From contig PDZW01000015.1 in the NCBI GenBank assembly GCA_002753155.1, positions 1 through 64,000 on the forward strand: a stretch of DNA of 64,000 nt, written 5' to 3'. The position numbers and the translations under genes are program-made. Shown piece after piece: positions 33,636 through 42,904 of the stretch (position 1 is its first letter; every line of letters begins with the position of its first letter). A model generated the notes under the pieces. That model made no database searches. It saw nothing but the letters and a program-made list of their open reading frames with translations, and was not told the DNA's origin. This DNA is from Alphaproteobacteria bacterium WMHbin7. GTDB taxonomy: Bacteria > Pseudomonadota > Alphaproteobacteria > Rhodospirillales > WMHbin7.

Positions 33636-33668
33636 AATATAGGTTGCCCGACTAGTCTGGTCAAGTAT
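33636..33668 (-). promoter_or_regulatory. isc operon promoter overlapped by an IscR type 1-like site
   Basis: On the minus strand TTGACC (33664-33659), a 17-base spacer and TATATT (33641-33636) form a strong sigma-70 promoter. Bases 33668-33644 match the E. coli IscR type 1 consensus at 20 of 25 positions by hand alignment, including the GAC and YAGTCRR half-sites, and cover the -35. In addition CTAGTCGG (33620-33627) and CCGACTAG (33648-33655) form an inverted repeat around the -10, perhaps a second half-site. Leader to cysE is about 78 bases. Confidence 0.7.
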
Positions 33669-33758
33669 GGCCGGAAAAGAGGATTTCCTTAACAGGCCCA
33701 TGACCGGGTTCCTGGTTGCTCAGGGACTTAAGGCGGGGTGCAGCGCTTCAGGAGTTCA

Positions 33759-34412
33759 ATGCCCGACGTCATTTTCCAGGGCCCCGAGGGCCGTCTCGAA
33801 GGCAGATACACCCACGGCAAGGACGCCAGCGCGCCAATCGCCCTTGTGCTGCATCCCCATCCCCAGCGGGGCGGGACCATGAACAACAAGGTGGTTTATA
33901 CGCTCTACCATGCTTTTGTGGACCGTGGCTTTTCCACTCTGCGCTTTAATTTCCGTGGCGTTGGCCGCTCTCAAGGGCGGTTCGACAACGGCCAGGGCGA
34001 ACTGTCAGACGCTGCTTCTGCGCTGGACTGGCTGCAGACCTATAATCCCAACGCCACCAGTTGCTGGATCGCGGGCTATTCCTTTGGCGCCTGGATCGGC
34101 ATGCAGCTTTTGATGCGCCGCCCCGAGATCGAGGGGTTTCTTTCGATATCGCCCCCCGCCAGCATCTATGATTTCACCTTCCTGGCACCCTGCCCCTCAT
34201 CGGGCCTGATCGTCCACGGCACCGTGGACGACGTGGTGCCCGAGGCGGCGGTCGCCAAGCTGGCCCACAAGCTGGGAAGCCAGAAGGGGATCGAAGTAAC
34301 TTATAAGACCATCCCCGGCGCCAGCCATTTCTTCACCGAACAACTGACCGATCTTAAAGGCATCATCGGGGGCTATCTCGACAAGTCGCTGGAAAAGCCC
34401 AAAGCGGCGTGA
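33759..34412 (+). CDS. Alpha/beta hydrolase
   Basis: 217 residues from ATG 33759 with AGGAG at 33750-33754; an upstream ATG at 33738 lacks a site. The fold is shown by LVLHPHPQRGGTMNNKV, FRGVGRSQG, the nucleophile elbow GYSFGAW (Ser), a GTVDDVVP acid segment and a late His in PGASHFF. This belongs to the small dienelactone-hydrolase-like esterase group often annotated as alpha/beta hydrolase near cysteine or lipid genes. Substrate not predictable. It ends one base from the convergent dctP-like gene. Confidence 0.85.
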   Translation: MPDVIFQGPEGRLEGRYTHGKDASAPIALVLHPHPQRGGTMNNKVVYTLYHAFVDRGFSTLRFNFRGVGRSQGRFDNGQGELSDAASALDWLQTYNPNATSCWIAGYSFGAWIGMQLLMRRPEIEGFLSISPPASIYDFTFLAPCPSSGLIVHGTVDDVVPEAAVAKLAHKLGSQKGIEVTYKTIPGASHFFTEQLTDLKGIIGGYLDKSLEKPKAA

Positions 34413-34413
34413 A

Positions 34414-35475
34414 TCACCGCGACTCCTTCCCGGAGCGCTCTGCCGCCTGAATGGCTGCCTTGAACGCAGAGACGAATTCCGCCCCCTGAGGGCCGAGCGA
34501 ATCGAGAATAGCCTCTTCCGCTGCAGGCTGCATCAAAGTGCTAAACTGCCTGCGCTCCTCTGGCGTCGGAACATGGACTGTCACGCTCTGACGCAATTTT
34601 TTTAGGGGCGCTTGGGATTTTTCCAAAGCCTGGATGCGATCAAGCGTCGTTCTTAGGGCATCCTCGGCAGACTTCAGAAGCAATCCGCGGTCATCCGGGC
34701 CAAGTCCGTCAAGCGCGCTTTTCGAAAACAACCAGACATAGGGCGCATACAAGTGCTCGGTCAGGGTCGCATGACCTTGAACGCTGGGCATGCCCTGGGC
34801 CAAAGCCAGATCGATCGTTCCCATCTGGCCATCCAGCGCATGCGAGTACAGAAGATTGAATTTTTCGTTGATCGAAACCTTGACCGCTTTAGCCCCCGAG
34901 GCCTTGATCATGCTGTCCAGTTCAGGCAGATCAGGAATGGAGGCGATGTTGAGGCCCCACATATCTTCCGGCAGCAGAATTTCGCGGTCGATATTGGTTA
35001 AGATGTCGAACCCGCCGACATCGACGAACCCGACGAGGAAGAGATTGCTTTTTTCCACCATCCCCTCCCGAAGCTTTTGCTTGTAGGGGCCTGCAAACAC
35101 TTTGCGCGCCGTATCGATGCTCTCGAAGGAAAAGGGAATCAGGCTGGCCCGCAGGGGAGGATAGATCTTCGCAGCGGCACCCAGCGGCACCAGGGCCGAA
35201 CTCAGGACATTCTTGTCCACCAATTTTGCCACATCGTAGTTACCCCCCAGCATGGCATTGGGCAGAATGTCGATCCTTATTCTCCCGTCCGAAGATTTGG
35301 CCACCAGCCTGCGAAATTCTTCGGAAACCGCCGCTATATGCGTATTGGGGGGGACTTGCGACTGATCATGAGCCAGCAGCAGATCTATCGTCTCAGCCCC
35401 TGGCGCTAGCGAGGGCCAGCACAATGCCGCCGCATAAAGGAAGGCAACTGCTGGCCGCTTGAAAAACGACGCCAT
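34414..35475 (-). CDS. DctP-like periplasmic binding protein (orphan TRAP subunit)
   Basis: 353 residues from ATG 35475 (GAGAGGAAGG upstream), with a signal peptide (RPAVAFLYAAALCWPSLAPGAE). The DctP fold is shown by HIAAVSEEFRRLV, GRIRIDILPNAMLGG and FLVGFVDVGGFDILTN. The usual ligand-binding Arg after GLKI is not seen (GLNIASIPD), so it may not bind a carboxylate. No DctQ or DctM membrane gene is nearby; instead it follows a sensor cyclase gene with the start only 12 bases after the cyclase stop, suggesting a sensing rather than transport role. Confidence 0.85.
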   Translation of the reverse strand: MASFFKRPAVAFLYAAALCWPSLAPGAETIDLLLAHDQSQVPPNTHIAAVSEEFRRLVAKSSDGRIRIDILPNAMLGGNYDVAKLVDKNVLSSALVPLGAAAKIYPPLRASLIPFSFESIDTARKVFAGPYKQKLREGMVEKSNLFLVGFVDVGGFDILTNIDREILLPEDMWGLNIASIPDLPELDSMIKASGAKAVKVSINEKFNLLYSHALDGQMGTIDLALAQGMPSVQGHATLTEHLYAPYVWLFSKSALDGLGPDDRGLLLKSAEDALRTTLDRIQALEKSQAPLKKLRQSVTVHVPTPEERRQFSTLMQPAAEEAILDSLGPQGAEFVSAFKAAIQAAERSGKESR

Positions 35476-35486
35476 ATCCCTTCCTC

Positions 35487-37589
35487 TCACTTTCTTCTGA
35501 ATTTCAAAACGCCATCCCAGTCGGCTGGCGCGCCGTTCGCGGCAAATTGCTTGGCATTCGCCAGATACATCTGAGTGGCCTTGTCGTCGGGATAAAGCGC
35601 CTCATAGCGCTCGAACGCCTGGGAGGCCCGTTCCCATTCCGCCTTTTCATAGGCGGTAAGGGCTTCCATCCAGGCTGACAGCCTTCGCTGCTCGTCCTCG
35701 CCATCGCCTAACAACTCGTAGACAGGTATCGAGATCGAAGCGCCCGAAACAAGCACCGGGCCGAATGGCCTTAGCTTAAAGTTTTCCCCGACGGCTTCGA
35801 CGACCGGCTGGGTGACAAGAGCCGTCGTTCCCAGTTGCTTGTTCAAGCCCTCGATGCGCGAGGCCAGATTCACCATTGAGCCCATGGCCGTATATTGCAT
35901 GCGATCACTTGAGCCGACATTTCCGACCACCGCCTGTCCTGTATGCAGGCCCATGCGGGTGATCAGGGGCGGACCACCGGATTCGGCGAATTCCCTTAAG
36001 GCGGCCTTGCATTCAACCATGGCCCGGCAGGCGTTTTCGATATGGTTAGGATCGTCAAGGGGGGCATTCCAGAACGCCATGATGGCGTCGCCGATGAATT
36101 TGTCGATCGTGCCGTGATGGCGCGCAATGATTTCTGACATGCGCTCGAAATAAACCGACAACCACTTTAGAACCAGCTCCGGCTCCATCGATTCCGAGGC
36201 CTGGGTAAAGCCTTGAAGGTCCGTAAACATGACGGTCAGAGGTCGCCTGACGCCGCCGATCGTGGTGCCGCTGCCCGAGCTGATGATGTTGTGAACCAGG
36301 CTTTTGGGGACATAGCTGCCAAAGCTGGACAGGCCAGCCTTCATGGCGCCGACGGCACCGATCAGCCGGTCGATTTCCAGAATTTGCGACGAAATCACAA
36401 CCGGCTTGCTCAGCTCGAAATTGCGAATATTGTCGGTTTCCACGATCAAAGCATCAATCGGGCGCACAAGATAGCGCGACAAAAGAAAAACGCATCCGGA
36501 TGCCAGAAGGGCAAAAACAAACCCGATGATGATGGTCGTCTGGCTGGCGTTTCTAACCGGTCCCACAAAATCTTCCTCGGCGACCACGACACCCACCGTC
36601 CAGTTCACCCCAGAATATTCCACCAAAGGCAGGAACTTGGCCATCCACGCCGATCCATCGGCCTTTGATTCCAGCGTGAATTGGCTTCCAGCGCCTGCGC
36701 GAAAGCGCTTGACGGCTTCGGACACAATCGGGTCATCGACATCTTCACCCATGACCAACGACACCTTGCCATCCTTCTGGACGGTTACCTTGGCCGCATT
36801 CGGAAAGCCGACCAGTTGTCCTTTCTGGTCGAGAAGAAATGTCATGCCCGATTTGCCAACACTTCTAGCCGTCAGGAATTCCGACAGGGCAGATATCGAC
36901 AGATCAGCCCCAAAGACGCCCATCAACGCGCCATTATCTGTTCTGACGCGCTGCGACAGCGTGATTCCCGGCTCGCCCGTGCTTGAAAACAGATAGACGT
37001 CGGTGGTGATCGTTTTCTCGGAAGGCAGGGCATCCTGGTACCAGGGACGGATTCTGGGATCATAGCTGGGAGCAGCCCGTTCGATCTTGACGGCCTTGTT
37101 CCACTCTTCGAGATAGATGTAGGTATCGCGCCTTTCTCCCGAGCTGGAATCAAGAACCCGCAGCACCCATTTTGCCGCCGCTGGCGGCTTTTCCTTCTTG
37201 AAGCCAAACCGCTCGATGCCCTTGGGCAGTCTGACTGCCTGATAGAAGCTGCCATCCTCATGCAGCCCGAAATAGGCACTATAGGCTTCGGGCATGGTTT
37301 CCAACTGGGTCAGCAAGGGGCGAAGGGCGTCGGGCCTGCGCAGACGCTCCCCCTCGACGCGACCAAAGGCGGCGGCGATTTCCACCGATTTGGAAATTCC
37401 ACCGATCATCATTTTGATCTTTTCGGCCACTTCACGGCCGGAAATATCCATCGACTGGGCCGCCATCTCGCGAGCCATGCGCGCATTCTGCAGATAGAGA
37501 AACAGAACCAGCAGCACAGTCAAAGGAATCAGGACGGCCGAGAACATCGCAGATATGCCAATGCGAAGCTTGATGCGCATCTTTGTCAC
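35487..37589 (-). CDS. Membrane class III adenylate/guanylate cyclase with periplasmic Cache sensor
   Basis: 700 residues: N-terminal helix (about 12-32), a large periplasmic dCache region (about 35-350, with YFGLHEDGSFYQ, RPWYQDAL and FGADLSI), a second helix near 355-375 (IIIGFVFALLASGCVFLL), a HAMP-like segment (VRPIDALIVETDNI), the cyclase domain (about 440-610) and a tetratricopeptide-like C-terminus. Both metal aspartates are there (FTDLQGFT and FIGDAIMAFW), as are Lys in DKFIGD and VNLASR, so it should be active and probably makes cAMP. Co-transcribed with a downstream binding protein gene. Confidence 0.92.
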   Translation of the reverse strand: MTKMRIKLRIGISAMFSAVLIPLTVLLVLFLYLQNARMAREMAAQSMDISGREVAEKIKMMIGGISKSVEIAAAFGRVEGERLRRPDALRPLLTQLETMPEAYSAYFGLHEDGSFYQAVRLPKGIERFGFKKEKPPAAAKWVLRVLDSSSGERRDTYIYLEEWNKAVKIERAAPSYDPRIRPWYQDALPSEKTITTDVYLFSSTGEPGITLSQRVRTDNGALMGVFGADLSISALSEFLTARSVGKSGMTFLLDQKGQLVGFPNAAKVTVQKDGKVSLVMGEDVDDPIVSEAVKRFRAGAGSQFTLESKADGSAWMAKFLPLVEYSGVNWTVGVVVAEEDFVGPVRNASQTTIIIGFVFALLASGCVFLLSRYLVRPIDALIVETDNIRNFELSKPVVISSQILEIDRLIGAVGAMKAGLSSFGSYVPKSLVHNIISSGSGTTIGGVRRPLTVMFTDLQGFTQASESMEPELVLKWLSVYFERMSEIIARHHGTIDKFIGDAIMAFWNAPLDDPNHIENACRAMVECKAALREFAESGGPPLITRMGLHTGQAVVGNVGSSDRMQYTAMGSMVNLASRIEGLNKQLGTTALVTQPVVEAVGENFKLRPFGPVLVSGASISIPVYELLGDGEDEQRRLSAWMEALTAYEKAEWERASQAFERYEALYPDDKATQMYLANAKQFAANGAPADWDGVLKFRRK

Positions 37590-37785
37590 GGTGCCCCCTG
37601 TTGCACACCTTCATACTGCCTAGACAGCAAGGATTGGCAAGCAAAACATGCAGCGGCTAGAGACCAGGATTGTTTGTTTTCGCTCGATAAACGATTCTGT
37701 CGGTCTATATCCACAGAAAGGCGAAACGCACATTGACTCTTCAGACATGAAAATTGGATGATTTCTTCGCATCAGGGGGGCAACC

Positions 37786-38928
37786 ATGCGATCTATTTTG
37801 AAGCTAAAGACTCGCGCACTTTTCAACTTCGCGGGCTTCGTCTTTGCCGCCATCGCCAGCTTTGCCATCCAACCGGCTAAAGCGCAGGAGGTGGGCGCGG
37901 CCCAGGTCAATGTTCACAACTGGCCAAGCTATATTGCGCCCAATGTTTTGCTTAAATTCACCCAGGAAACCGGAATTAAGGTCGATTACACCATTTTTGC
38001 CGAAAACGAAGAACTGGATGCCAAGCTGATCAGCGGCCATACCGGCTATGACGTCGTCTTTCCCTCCGCCTCGCCCTTTTTTGCAAGGCAAATCAAGGCC
38101 GGCCTCTTTCAAAAGCTTAACCTCTCGAAGATTCCCAATGCCCAGGGCCTGGACAAGAATGTTCTGGTTTCCCTGGAAAAATTTGATCCCGGCAATCGTT
38201 TCGGCCTTCCCTATATGATGTACGCCTCGGGTTTCGGTTATAACGTTGACCTCGTGCGCAAAGCCATGCCAAGCGCCCCCAAGGACTCCTGGGCCATGCT
38301 CTTCGACCCCAGTATTCTTGGTCACTTCAAGGCATGCGGCGTCGTTTTGCAAGATACGCCGACCGAGACACTTCCCGCTTTCCTTCTCTTCAAAGGCCTG
38401 AGCCCTCTCCAACAAACGACAGAGTCAATGCAGAATGCCATGCGCGACTTGGAGCGGTTGCGCCCCTTTTACCGCTATATCGGAACCGGGAAATACATCG
38501 AGGACATGTCCAAGGGAAATATCTGCGTCGCCCATGGCTATGTGGGCGATCTGGTGCAAGCCCGCGAAAATGGCTTGAAACAAAAGCCGCCTCAGCAGAT
38601 TGCCATTGTCATTCCCAAGGAAGGCGCGCTGTTCGGCATGGACATGATGGCTGTTCCGGTTGATGCGCCGCACAGTGAAAACGCCCACGCTTTCATCAAT
38701 TTCATCCTGCGTCCCGATATTATTGCGGAAATCAGCAACGAAATCGGATACGCCAATGCCGTTCCCGCCTCGAAGGAATTCTTGAATCCCAACATTGCAA
38801 ACGACCCGGCAATATATCTTCCCGCAGAAACCCGCGAGAAGCTAACCATGTCCCCCGCTACGGGCAGCAGAGAGTATGAACGCACCCTGGCCAGAGAATG
38901 GGCGAAATTCCGAATAAATCGGAAATAA
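37786..38928 (+). CDS. PotD-like polyamine-type periplasmic binding protein
   Basis: 380 residues with a signal peptide (AGFVFAAIASFAIQPAKAQ) and the PotD pattern VNVHNWPSYIAPNVL, FTQETGIKVDYTIF and SGHTGYDVVFPSA, ending in a C-terminal lobe with LYLPAETREKL-like residues. Family members bind putrescine or spermidine for ABC uptake (PotABCD/PotFGHI). No ABC permease or ATPase is adjacent. It diverges from the sensor cyclase across a 196-base gap in which I saw no clear operator. Its GC content is lower than its neighbours. Confidence 0.88.
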   Translation: MRSILKLKTRALFNFAGFVFAAIASFAIQPAKAQEVGAAQVNVHNWPSYIAPNVLLKFTQETGIKVDYTIFAENEELDAKLISGHTGYDVVFPSASPFFARQIKAGLFQKLNLSKIPNAQGLDKNVLVSLEKFDPGNRFGLPYMMYASGFGYNVDLVRKAMPSAPKDSWAMLFDPSILGHFKACGVVLQDTPTETLPAFLLFKGLSPLQQTTESMQNAMRDLERLRPFYRYIGTGKYIEDMSKGNICVAHGYVGDLVQARENGLKQKPPQQIAIVIPKEGALFGMDMMAVPVDAPHSENAHAFINFILRPDIIAEISNEIGYANAVPASKEFLNPNIANDPAIYLPAETREKLTMSPATGSREYERTLAREWAKFRINRK

Positions 38929-38971
38929 GCCGAGGCTGGAAACAAGTCTGCCGCGCTCCTGCCTTGCGCAA

Positions 38972-40033
38972 TTACCCCGTCTTGAACAGGCGCCCGCCCG
39001 TCATCGGCTCTTTCACCCCGGTCGTGCTGGGATAGCTGATGGGCAGTCCGGCCAGACTTCTGGCCGCCAGATAGGCGAAGGCCTGGGCCTCCAGCGCATC
39101 GCCGTTCCAGCCCACCTCTTCCACCGGCTCCACCGAGACGCCCAGCCCGAAGCGCAGACCCGACATCAGCACCGGATTCTTGCGCCCACCCCCCGAGACC
39201 AGCCAACGCCTGGGCACCCTGGGTAGATGTCTTTCCGCCCGGGCCACGGCGGCCACGGTTAAGGCGCAGAGCGTGGCGGCACCATCGGCGGGTGACATGC
39301 CCCCCACCAGCCTTTTGGCGAAAAGAGCGAATTCGTCGCGGTCGAGCGATTTGGGGGGCGGCTCGGCGAACCAGGAATGCTCGATGAATTCAGAAACGGC
39401 TGCCTCGTCCACATGCCCCTCCTGGGCCAGAGCGCCGTTTTCGTCGATGGGGTAGCCGGTCATGGCCAGCATCCAATCGTCGATCAGGGCGTTGCCAGGG
39501 CCGGTGTCGAAGGCCAGAACACCGCCATGGGGGCCGATATAGGTGACATTCGCCACCCCCCCGATATTCAGCACGGCCAGGGGCTTTTCCAAGGATGCCG
39601 CCAACGCCGCGTGGTAAACCGGCACCAAGGGCGCCCCCTGTCCCCCGGCGGCCACGTCGGCAGAGCGAAAGTCACCTACCACGTCGATCCCCGTCATTTC
39701 GGCCAAAAGAGCCCCGTCGCCGATCTGCAGGGTTTTTCCCTCCTCGGGCCTATGCAAAACGGTATGGCCGTGAAAGCCGATCAAATCCGCCCCCTGCCCG
39801 GCCCCTGCCAGCAGCGCCTTCACCGCTTCGGCATGGCGCAAGGTAAGGTCCCTGACCAAATCCGCCGAAGGATCGTCCAGACCCAGGATATCGCGCAGGC
39901 GTTCGCGGAAAGGCTCGTCATAGGGCCGTGTGAGGGTGGGGCCAAATGCCGTAACCCGCTCGCCATCGGTTTCCAGAAGAGCGGCATCGATGCCGTCCAT
40001 GCTGGTCCCGCTCATCAAGCCCAAAACCCACAT
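38972..40033 (-). CDS. anmK: Anhydro-N-acetylmuramic acid kinase
   Basis: 353 residues from ATG 40033 (MWVLGLMSGTSMDGIDAAL) with GGGGGACA upstream; the frame continues 89 codons into tyrS but that is antisense noise. AnmK phosphorylates and opens 1,6-anhydro-MurNAc in cell-wall recycling. Blocks GFHGHTVLHRP, VNIGGVANVTYIG, FDTGPGNALIDDW and VSGGGRKNPVLM confirm it. Divergent from tyrS, 63 bases apart, an arrangement I recall from many alphaproteobacteria. Confidence 0.96.
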   Translation of the reverse strand: MWVLGLMSGTSMDGIDAALLETDGERVTAFGPTLTRPYDEPFRERLRDILGLDDPSADLVRDLTLRHAEAVKALLAGAGQGADLIGFHGHTVLHRPEEGKTLQIGDGALLAEMTGIDVVGDFRSADVAAGGQGAPLVPVYHAALAASLEKPLAVLNIGGVANVTYIGPHGGVLAFDTGPGNALIDDWMLAMTGYPIDENGALAQEGHVDEAAVSEFIEHSWFAEPPPKSLDRDEFALFAKRLVGGMSPADGAATLCALTVAAVARAERHLPRVPRRWLVSGGGRKNPVLMSGLRFGLGVSVEPVEEVGWNGDALEAQAFAYLAARSLAGLPISYPSTTGVKEPMTGGRLFKTG

Positions 40034-40096
40034 CCGTTGTCCCCCATCCCTGTTTCGTGGTAGGAAACCCGCCTTCAAGCTCCAAGGATAGCACTC

Positions 40097-41335
40097 ATGA
40101 CCCTTCTTCGCTCGGATTTCCTGAATGCCGCCAAGGCCAGGGGCTATGTCCATCAATGCACGGACGAGACCCAGTTGGACGAACGCCTGATGGCGGGCGT
40201 GGTTCCGGCCTATATCGGTTTCGACTGCACGGCGCCCAGTCTGCATGTGGGCAGCCTGGTCTCGATCATGCTTTTGCGCCTTTTGCAGAAGTCGGGCCAC
40301 AAGCCGATCGTGCTGATGGGCGGCGGCACCACCAAGGTGGGCGACCCTTCGGGCAAGGACGAGTCGCGCAAGCTGTTGAGCGATGCCGACATCGCAGCCA
40401 ACATGGCGGGTATCAAGACGGTCTTTTCAAGATTCCTCACCTTCGGCGACGGCCCCACCGACGCCGTCATGGTCAACAATGCCGACTGGCTTGATCAACT
40501 CTCCTATATCGCCTTTCTGCGCGAATACGGATGCCACTTCACCATCAACCGCATGCTGACCTTCGATTCCGTGAAGCTGCGTCTTGAGCGCGAGCAGCCG
40601 CTTACCTTCCTCGAATTCAACTACATGATTCTCCAGGCCTATGATTTCGTGGAACTGGCCGGGCGCCATGGCTGCCTGTTGCAGATGGGCGGCTCGGACC
40701 AGTGGGGCAATATCGTCAACGGCGTTGAACTGGGCCGCAGGGCCAAGGGCCACGAGTTATTCGGTCTGACCACGCCGCTGCTCACCACCTCGTCGGGCGC
40801 CAAGATGGGCAAGACGGCGGCAGGCGCGGTGTGGCTCAATCCCGACATGCTGCCCCCCTATGACTACTGGCAGTTCTGGCGCAACACCGAGGACGGCGAT
40901 GTCGGGCGCTTCCTGCGTCTCTTCACCGAACTGCCCGAAGACGAGATCAAGCGTCTGGAAAGCCAGGAGGGATCGGGCATCAACGAGGCCAAGAAGATTC
41001 TGGCCAATGAAGCCACGCGCATGGCGCATGGCAAAGAGGCGGCGGTGGCGGCGGCCGAAACGGCCCGCAAGACCTTCGAGGAGGGAACCCTGGGCGAGGA
41101 TCTGCCCACGATAACGCTGTCGGCCGAAGAGACGGTCTACGCCCTGCTGGTCAAAGCGGGCCTGGCCGCCTCGAACGGCGAGGCGCGCCGCCTGATCAAG
41201 GGCGGCGGGGTCAAGCTGAACGATGTTGCCGTTACCGATGAGATGAAGAAGCTGACGCCAGCCGACCTCGCCTCGGGCCCCGCCAAGCTTTCGGCAGGTA
41301 GGAAAAAACATGCGCTGGTACGTCTGAACGGTTGA
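40097..41335 (+). CDS. tyrS: Tyrosyl-tRNA synthetase
   Basis: 412 residues, typical of the bacterial TyrRS. The HIGH-like motif is HVGSL in [11 protein letters not shown], the KMSKS loop is KMGKT in [11 protein letters not shown], and an S4 RNA-binding domain ends the protein ([15 protein letters not shown]). Charges tRNA-Tyr in the cytoplasm. A three-gene accessory cassette starts 78 bases after the stop. Confidence 0.97.
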   Translation: MTLLRSDFLNAAKARGYVHQCTDETQLDERLMAGVVPAYIGFDCTAPSLHVGSLVSIMLLRLLQKSGHKPIVLMGGGTTKVGDPSGKDESRKLLSDADIAANMAGIKTVFSRFLTFGDGPTDAVMVNNADWLDQLSYIAFLREYGCHFTINRMLTFDSVKLRLEREQPLTFLEFNYMILQAYDFVELAGRHGCLLQMGGSDQWGNIVNGVELGRRAKGHELFGLTTPLLTTSSGAKMGKTAAGAVWLNPDMLPPYDYWQFWRNTEDGDVGRFLRLFTELPEDEIKRLESQEGSGINEAKKILANEATRMAHGKEAAVAAAETARKTFEEGTLGEDLPTITLSAEETVYALLVKAGLAASNGEARRLIKGGGVKLNDVAVTDEMKKLTPADLASGPAKLSAGRKKHALVRLNG

Positions 41336-41345
41336 TACAGACAGC

Positions 41346-41374
41346 TTGACATCCCGCTTAAATGTACCATTCTT
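41346..41374 (+). promoter_or_regulatory. Possible promoter of the three-gene cassette
   Basis: A perfect TTGACA -35 lies at 41346-41351 between tyrS and the first cassette gene; the -10 at 17-base spacing (ATTCTT) is poor. Low confidence, but no other promoter-like sequence was seen in the 78-base gap. Confidence 0.3.
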
Positions 41375-41413
41375 ATTCTCGCTTCTTTAAGGGAACTGTC
41401 GGAGTGCAGGGGC

Positions 41414-42391
41414 GTGGCTACTGGTCTTAACCTATGTCCAATTTGTAATTCGGTATTGAAGACGCCCTCGTCCCTTTACCAGAACAGGGATGCCTATTTT
41501 TACAACTGTCCTCATTGTGGAAAGTTCGTGCTCACTGGGAGCGCTGACGCTCAGTTGGATGACTATTCACGCGACGATCTTAGATTTATTCCCCATGCGA
41601 TCCGAATAATGCCGAGAGACGGCAACACCCCTCCCATCATTTCTGCGGACACTCTTACAAGGTTGGCAAATGCGCCGCCTCACCCCACACCCCAGGAACA
41701 GGCCGATAACCTGATACGCTGGATAGGCGAAACGCAAACCAGCCCAGGAGATACGCTCACTGCATCTTTCGAGAAAATCGGCGCCATCATTGGCATCACA
41801 AGCCCAGCGGACTTTACCTTCTTGCAACGTTCTTTGCTGAAGCTTGGCCTTATTGAAGCACGGGGAGACGATGCCCCTGACCAGCAAATTCGTCTCACCT
41901 TCAATGGCTGGGCTCGCTATGAAGAACTCAAGAAAGGTGCCGTCAGCGGGAATACCGCTTTCATGGCAATGAAGTTTGAAGACCCGTTATTGGATCGCGT
42001 GTTGGAAGCGAGCTTTCGTCCAGCGGTAAAAGCGACCGGATTCGAACTCCGGAAGCTAGATGATCCAGAAATCTCGCGGGCCGGACTGATCGATGACCGC
42101 CTGCGCGTGGAAATCAAGAAAGCCCGCTTTATCATCTCGGACCTGACACACGAAAACCGAGGCTCCTACTGGGAAGCGGGCTACGCCGAAGGGCTGGGCA
42201 AGCCCGTGATCTACACTTGCCAGAAATCAACCTTCGAAGAGCGAGCTAGGAATGGCGGTGGCACTCATTTCGACACTAACCACCACCTTCATATTCTTTG
42301 GGACGAAAACAATCTGCCCGTCGCGCAAAGTGACCTGAAGGCTTGCATTCGCGCGACGCTGCCAGAGGCGCGACAACAGGACACTATCTAA
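41414..42391 (+). CDS. Zinc-ribbon / winged-helix / nucleoside deoxyribosyltransferase-like protein
   Basis: 325 residues from GTG 41414. The N-terminus has a zinc ribbon (Cys8, Cys11, Cys32, Cys35). Residues about 95-175 look like a winged helix (FTFLQRSLLKLGLIEAR, then IRLTFNGWARYEELKK). The C-terminus from 180 has the TIR/nucleoside 2-deoxyribosyltransferase-like signature: TAFMAMKFEDPLLDRVL, RFIISDLTHENRGSYWEAG with likely catalytic Glu254, and GYAEGLGKPVIYTC. Such domains cleave N-glycosidic bonds of nucleotides or NAD and often act as immune effectors. It leads a cassette with two further genes; the role is inferred. Confidence 0.72.
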   Translation: MATGLNLCPICNSVLKTPSSLYQNRDAYFYNCPHCGKFVLTGSADAQLDDYSRDDLRFIPHAIRIMPRDGNTPPIISADTLTRLANAPPHPTPQEQADNLIRWIGETQTSPGDTLTASFEKIGAIIGITSPADFTFLQRSLLKLGLIEARGDDAPDQQIRLTFNGWARYEELKKGAVSGNTAFMAMKFEDPLLDRVLEASFRPAVKATGFELRKLDDPEISRAGLIDDRLRVEIKKARFIISDLTHENRGSYWEAGYAEGLGKPVIYTCQKSTFEERARNGGGTHFDTNHHLHILWDENNLPVAQSDLKACIRATLPEARQQDTI

Positions 42392-42392
42392 A

Positions 42393-42890
42393 ATGATGGG
42401 GGGAACCGGCGAAATTTTCCATTTACTTGCTGGTCTGAAAACCCTTGTCGGCGTCCCGAAATGGCATCCGAACCGCGAAAATACCGTCCGCCTCAAAGTG
42501 ACCTTGGCTGTAGAAGGCGCCGTCCGTCCCGGACTGATTCTGGACATCAACGCCAACACCCACACCATCGACCAGCATGGCGGAATCAACCTGATTTACC
42601 ACAACATCGTCATCGAACGGCTGAATTACCACCCTCACGATGTTCATGTGAATCGATTGGGCATCGGCCCTCTTTCTGGCAAGATTCTTCCATCGGGGGA
42701 GCATCGATATTATGCCTGGGAAAACAATGCGTTCCTTGGGTGGCCAAGAGAGACAAAAGTCAATCTGGCCGTGGCAGACTTGCTTCCAGACCCCCTTCCG
42801 ACTTTCGCCGAGGCACTTGCCTACTTCTTCAAAAGAGCGCACATAGTAGGAGATATCGCTCCTCCGCCCTATGACCCTCTGCTGCTTTGA
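42393..42890 (+). CDS. Unknown protein, second gene of the cassette
   Basis: 165 residues starting one base after the previous stop (or at the next codon, also ATG). I do not recognise the family. It appears soluble and beta-rich in the first half (TVRLKVTLAVEGAVRPGLIL, YHNIVIERLNYHPHDVHVNR) with a His-rich centre, then HRYYAWENNAFLGWPRE and a helical end (FAEALAYFFKRAHIVGD). No signal peptide or membrane helix. Coupling to both neighbours suggests it works with the deoxyribosyltransferase-like protein, as partner, sensor or antidote. Confidence 0.75.
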   Translation: MMGGTGEIFHLLAGLKTLVGVPKWHPNRENTVRLKVTLAVEGAVRPGLILDINANTHTIDQHGGINLIYHNIVIERLNYHPHDVHVNRLGIGPLSGKILPSGEHRYYAWENNAFLGWPRETKVNLAVADLLPDPLPTFAEALAYFFKRAHIVGDIAPPPYDPLLL

Positions 42891-42904
42891 GGGGAGGAAA
42901 TCAG

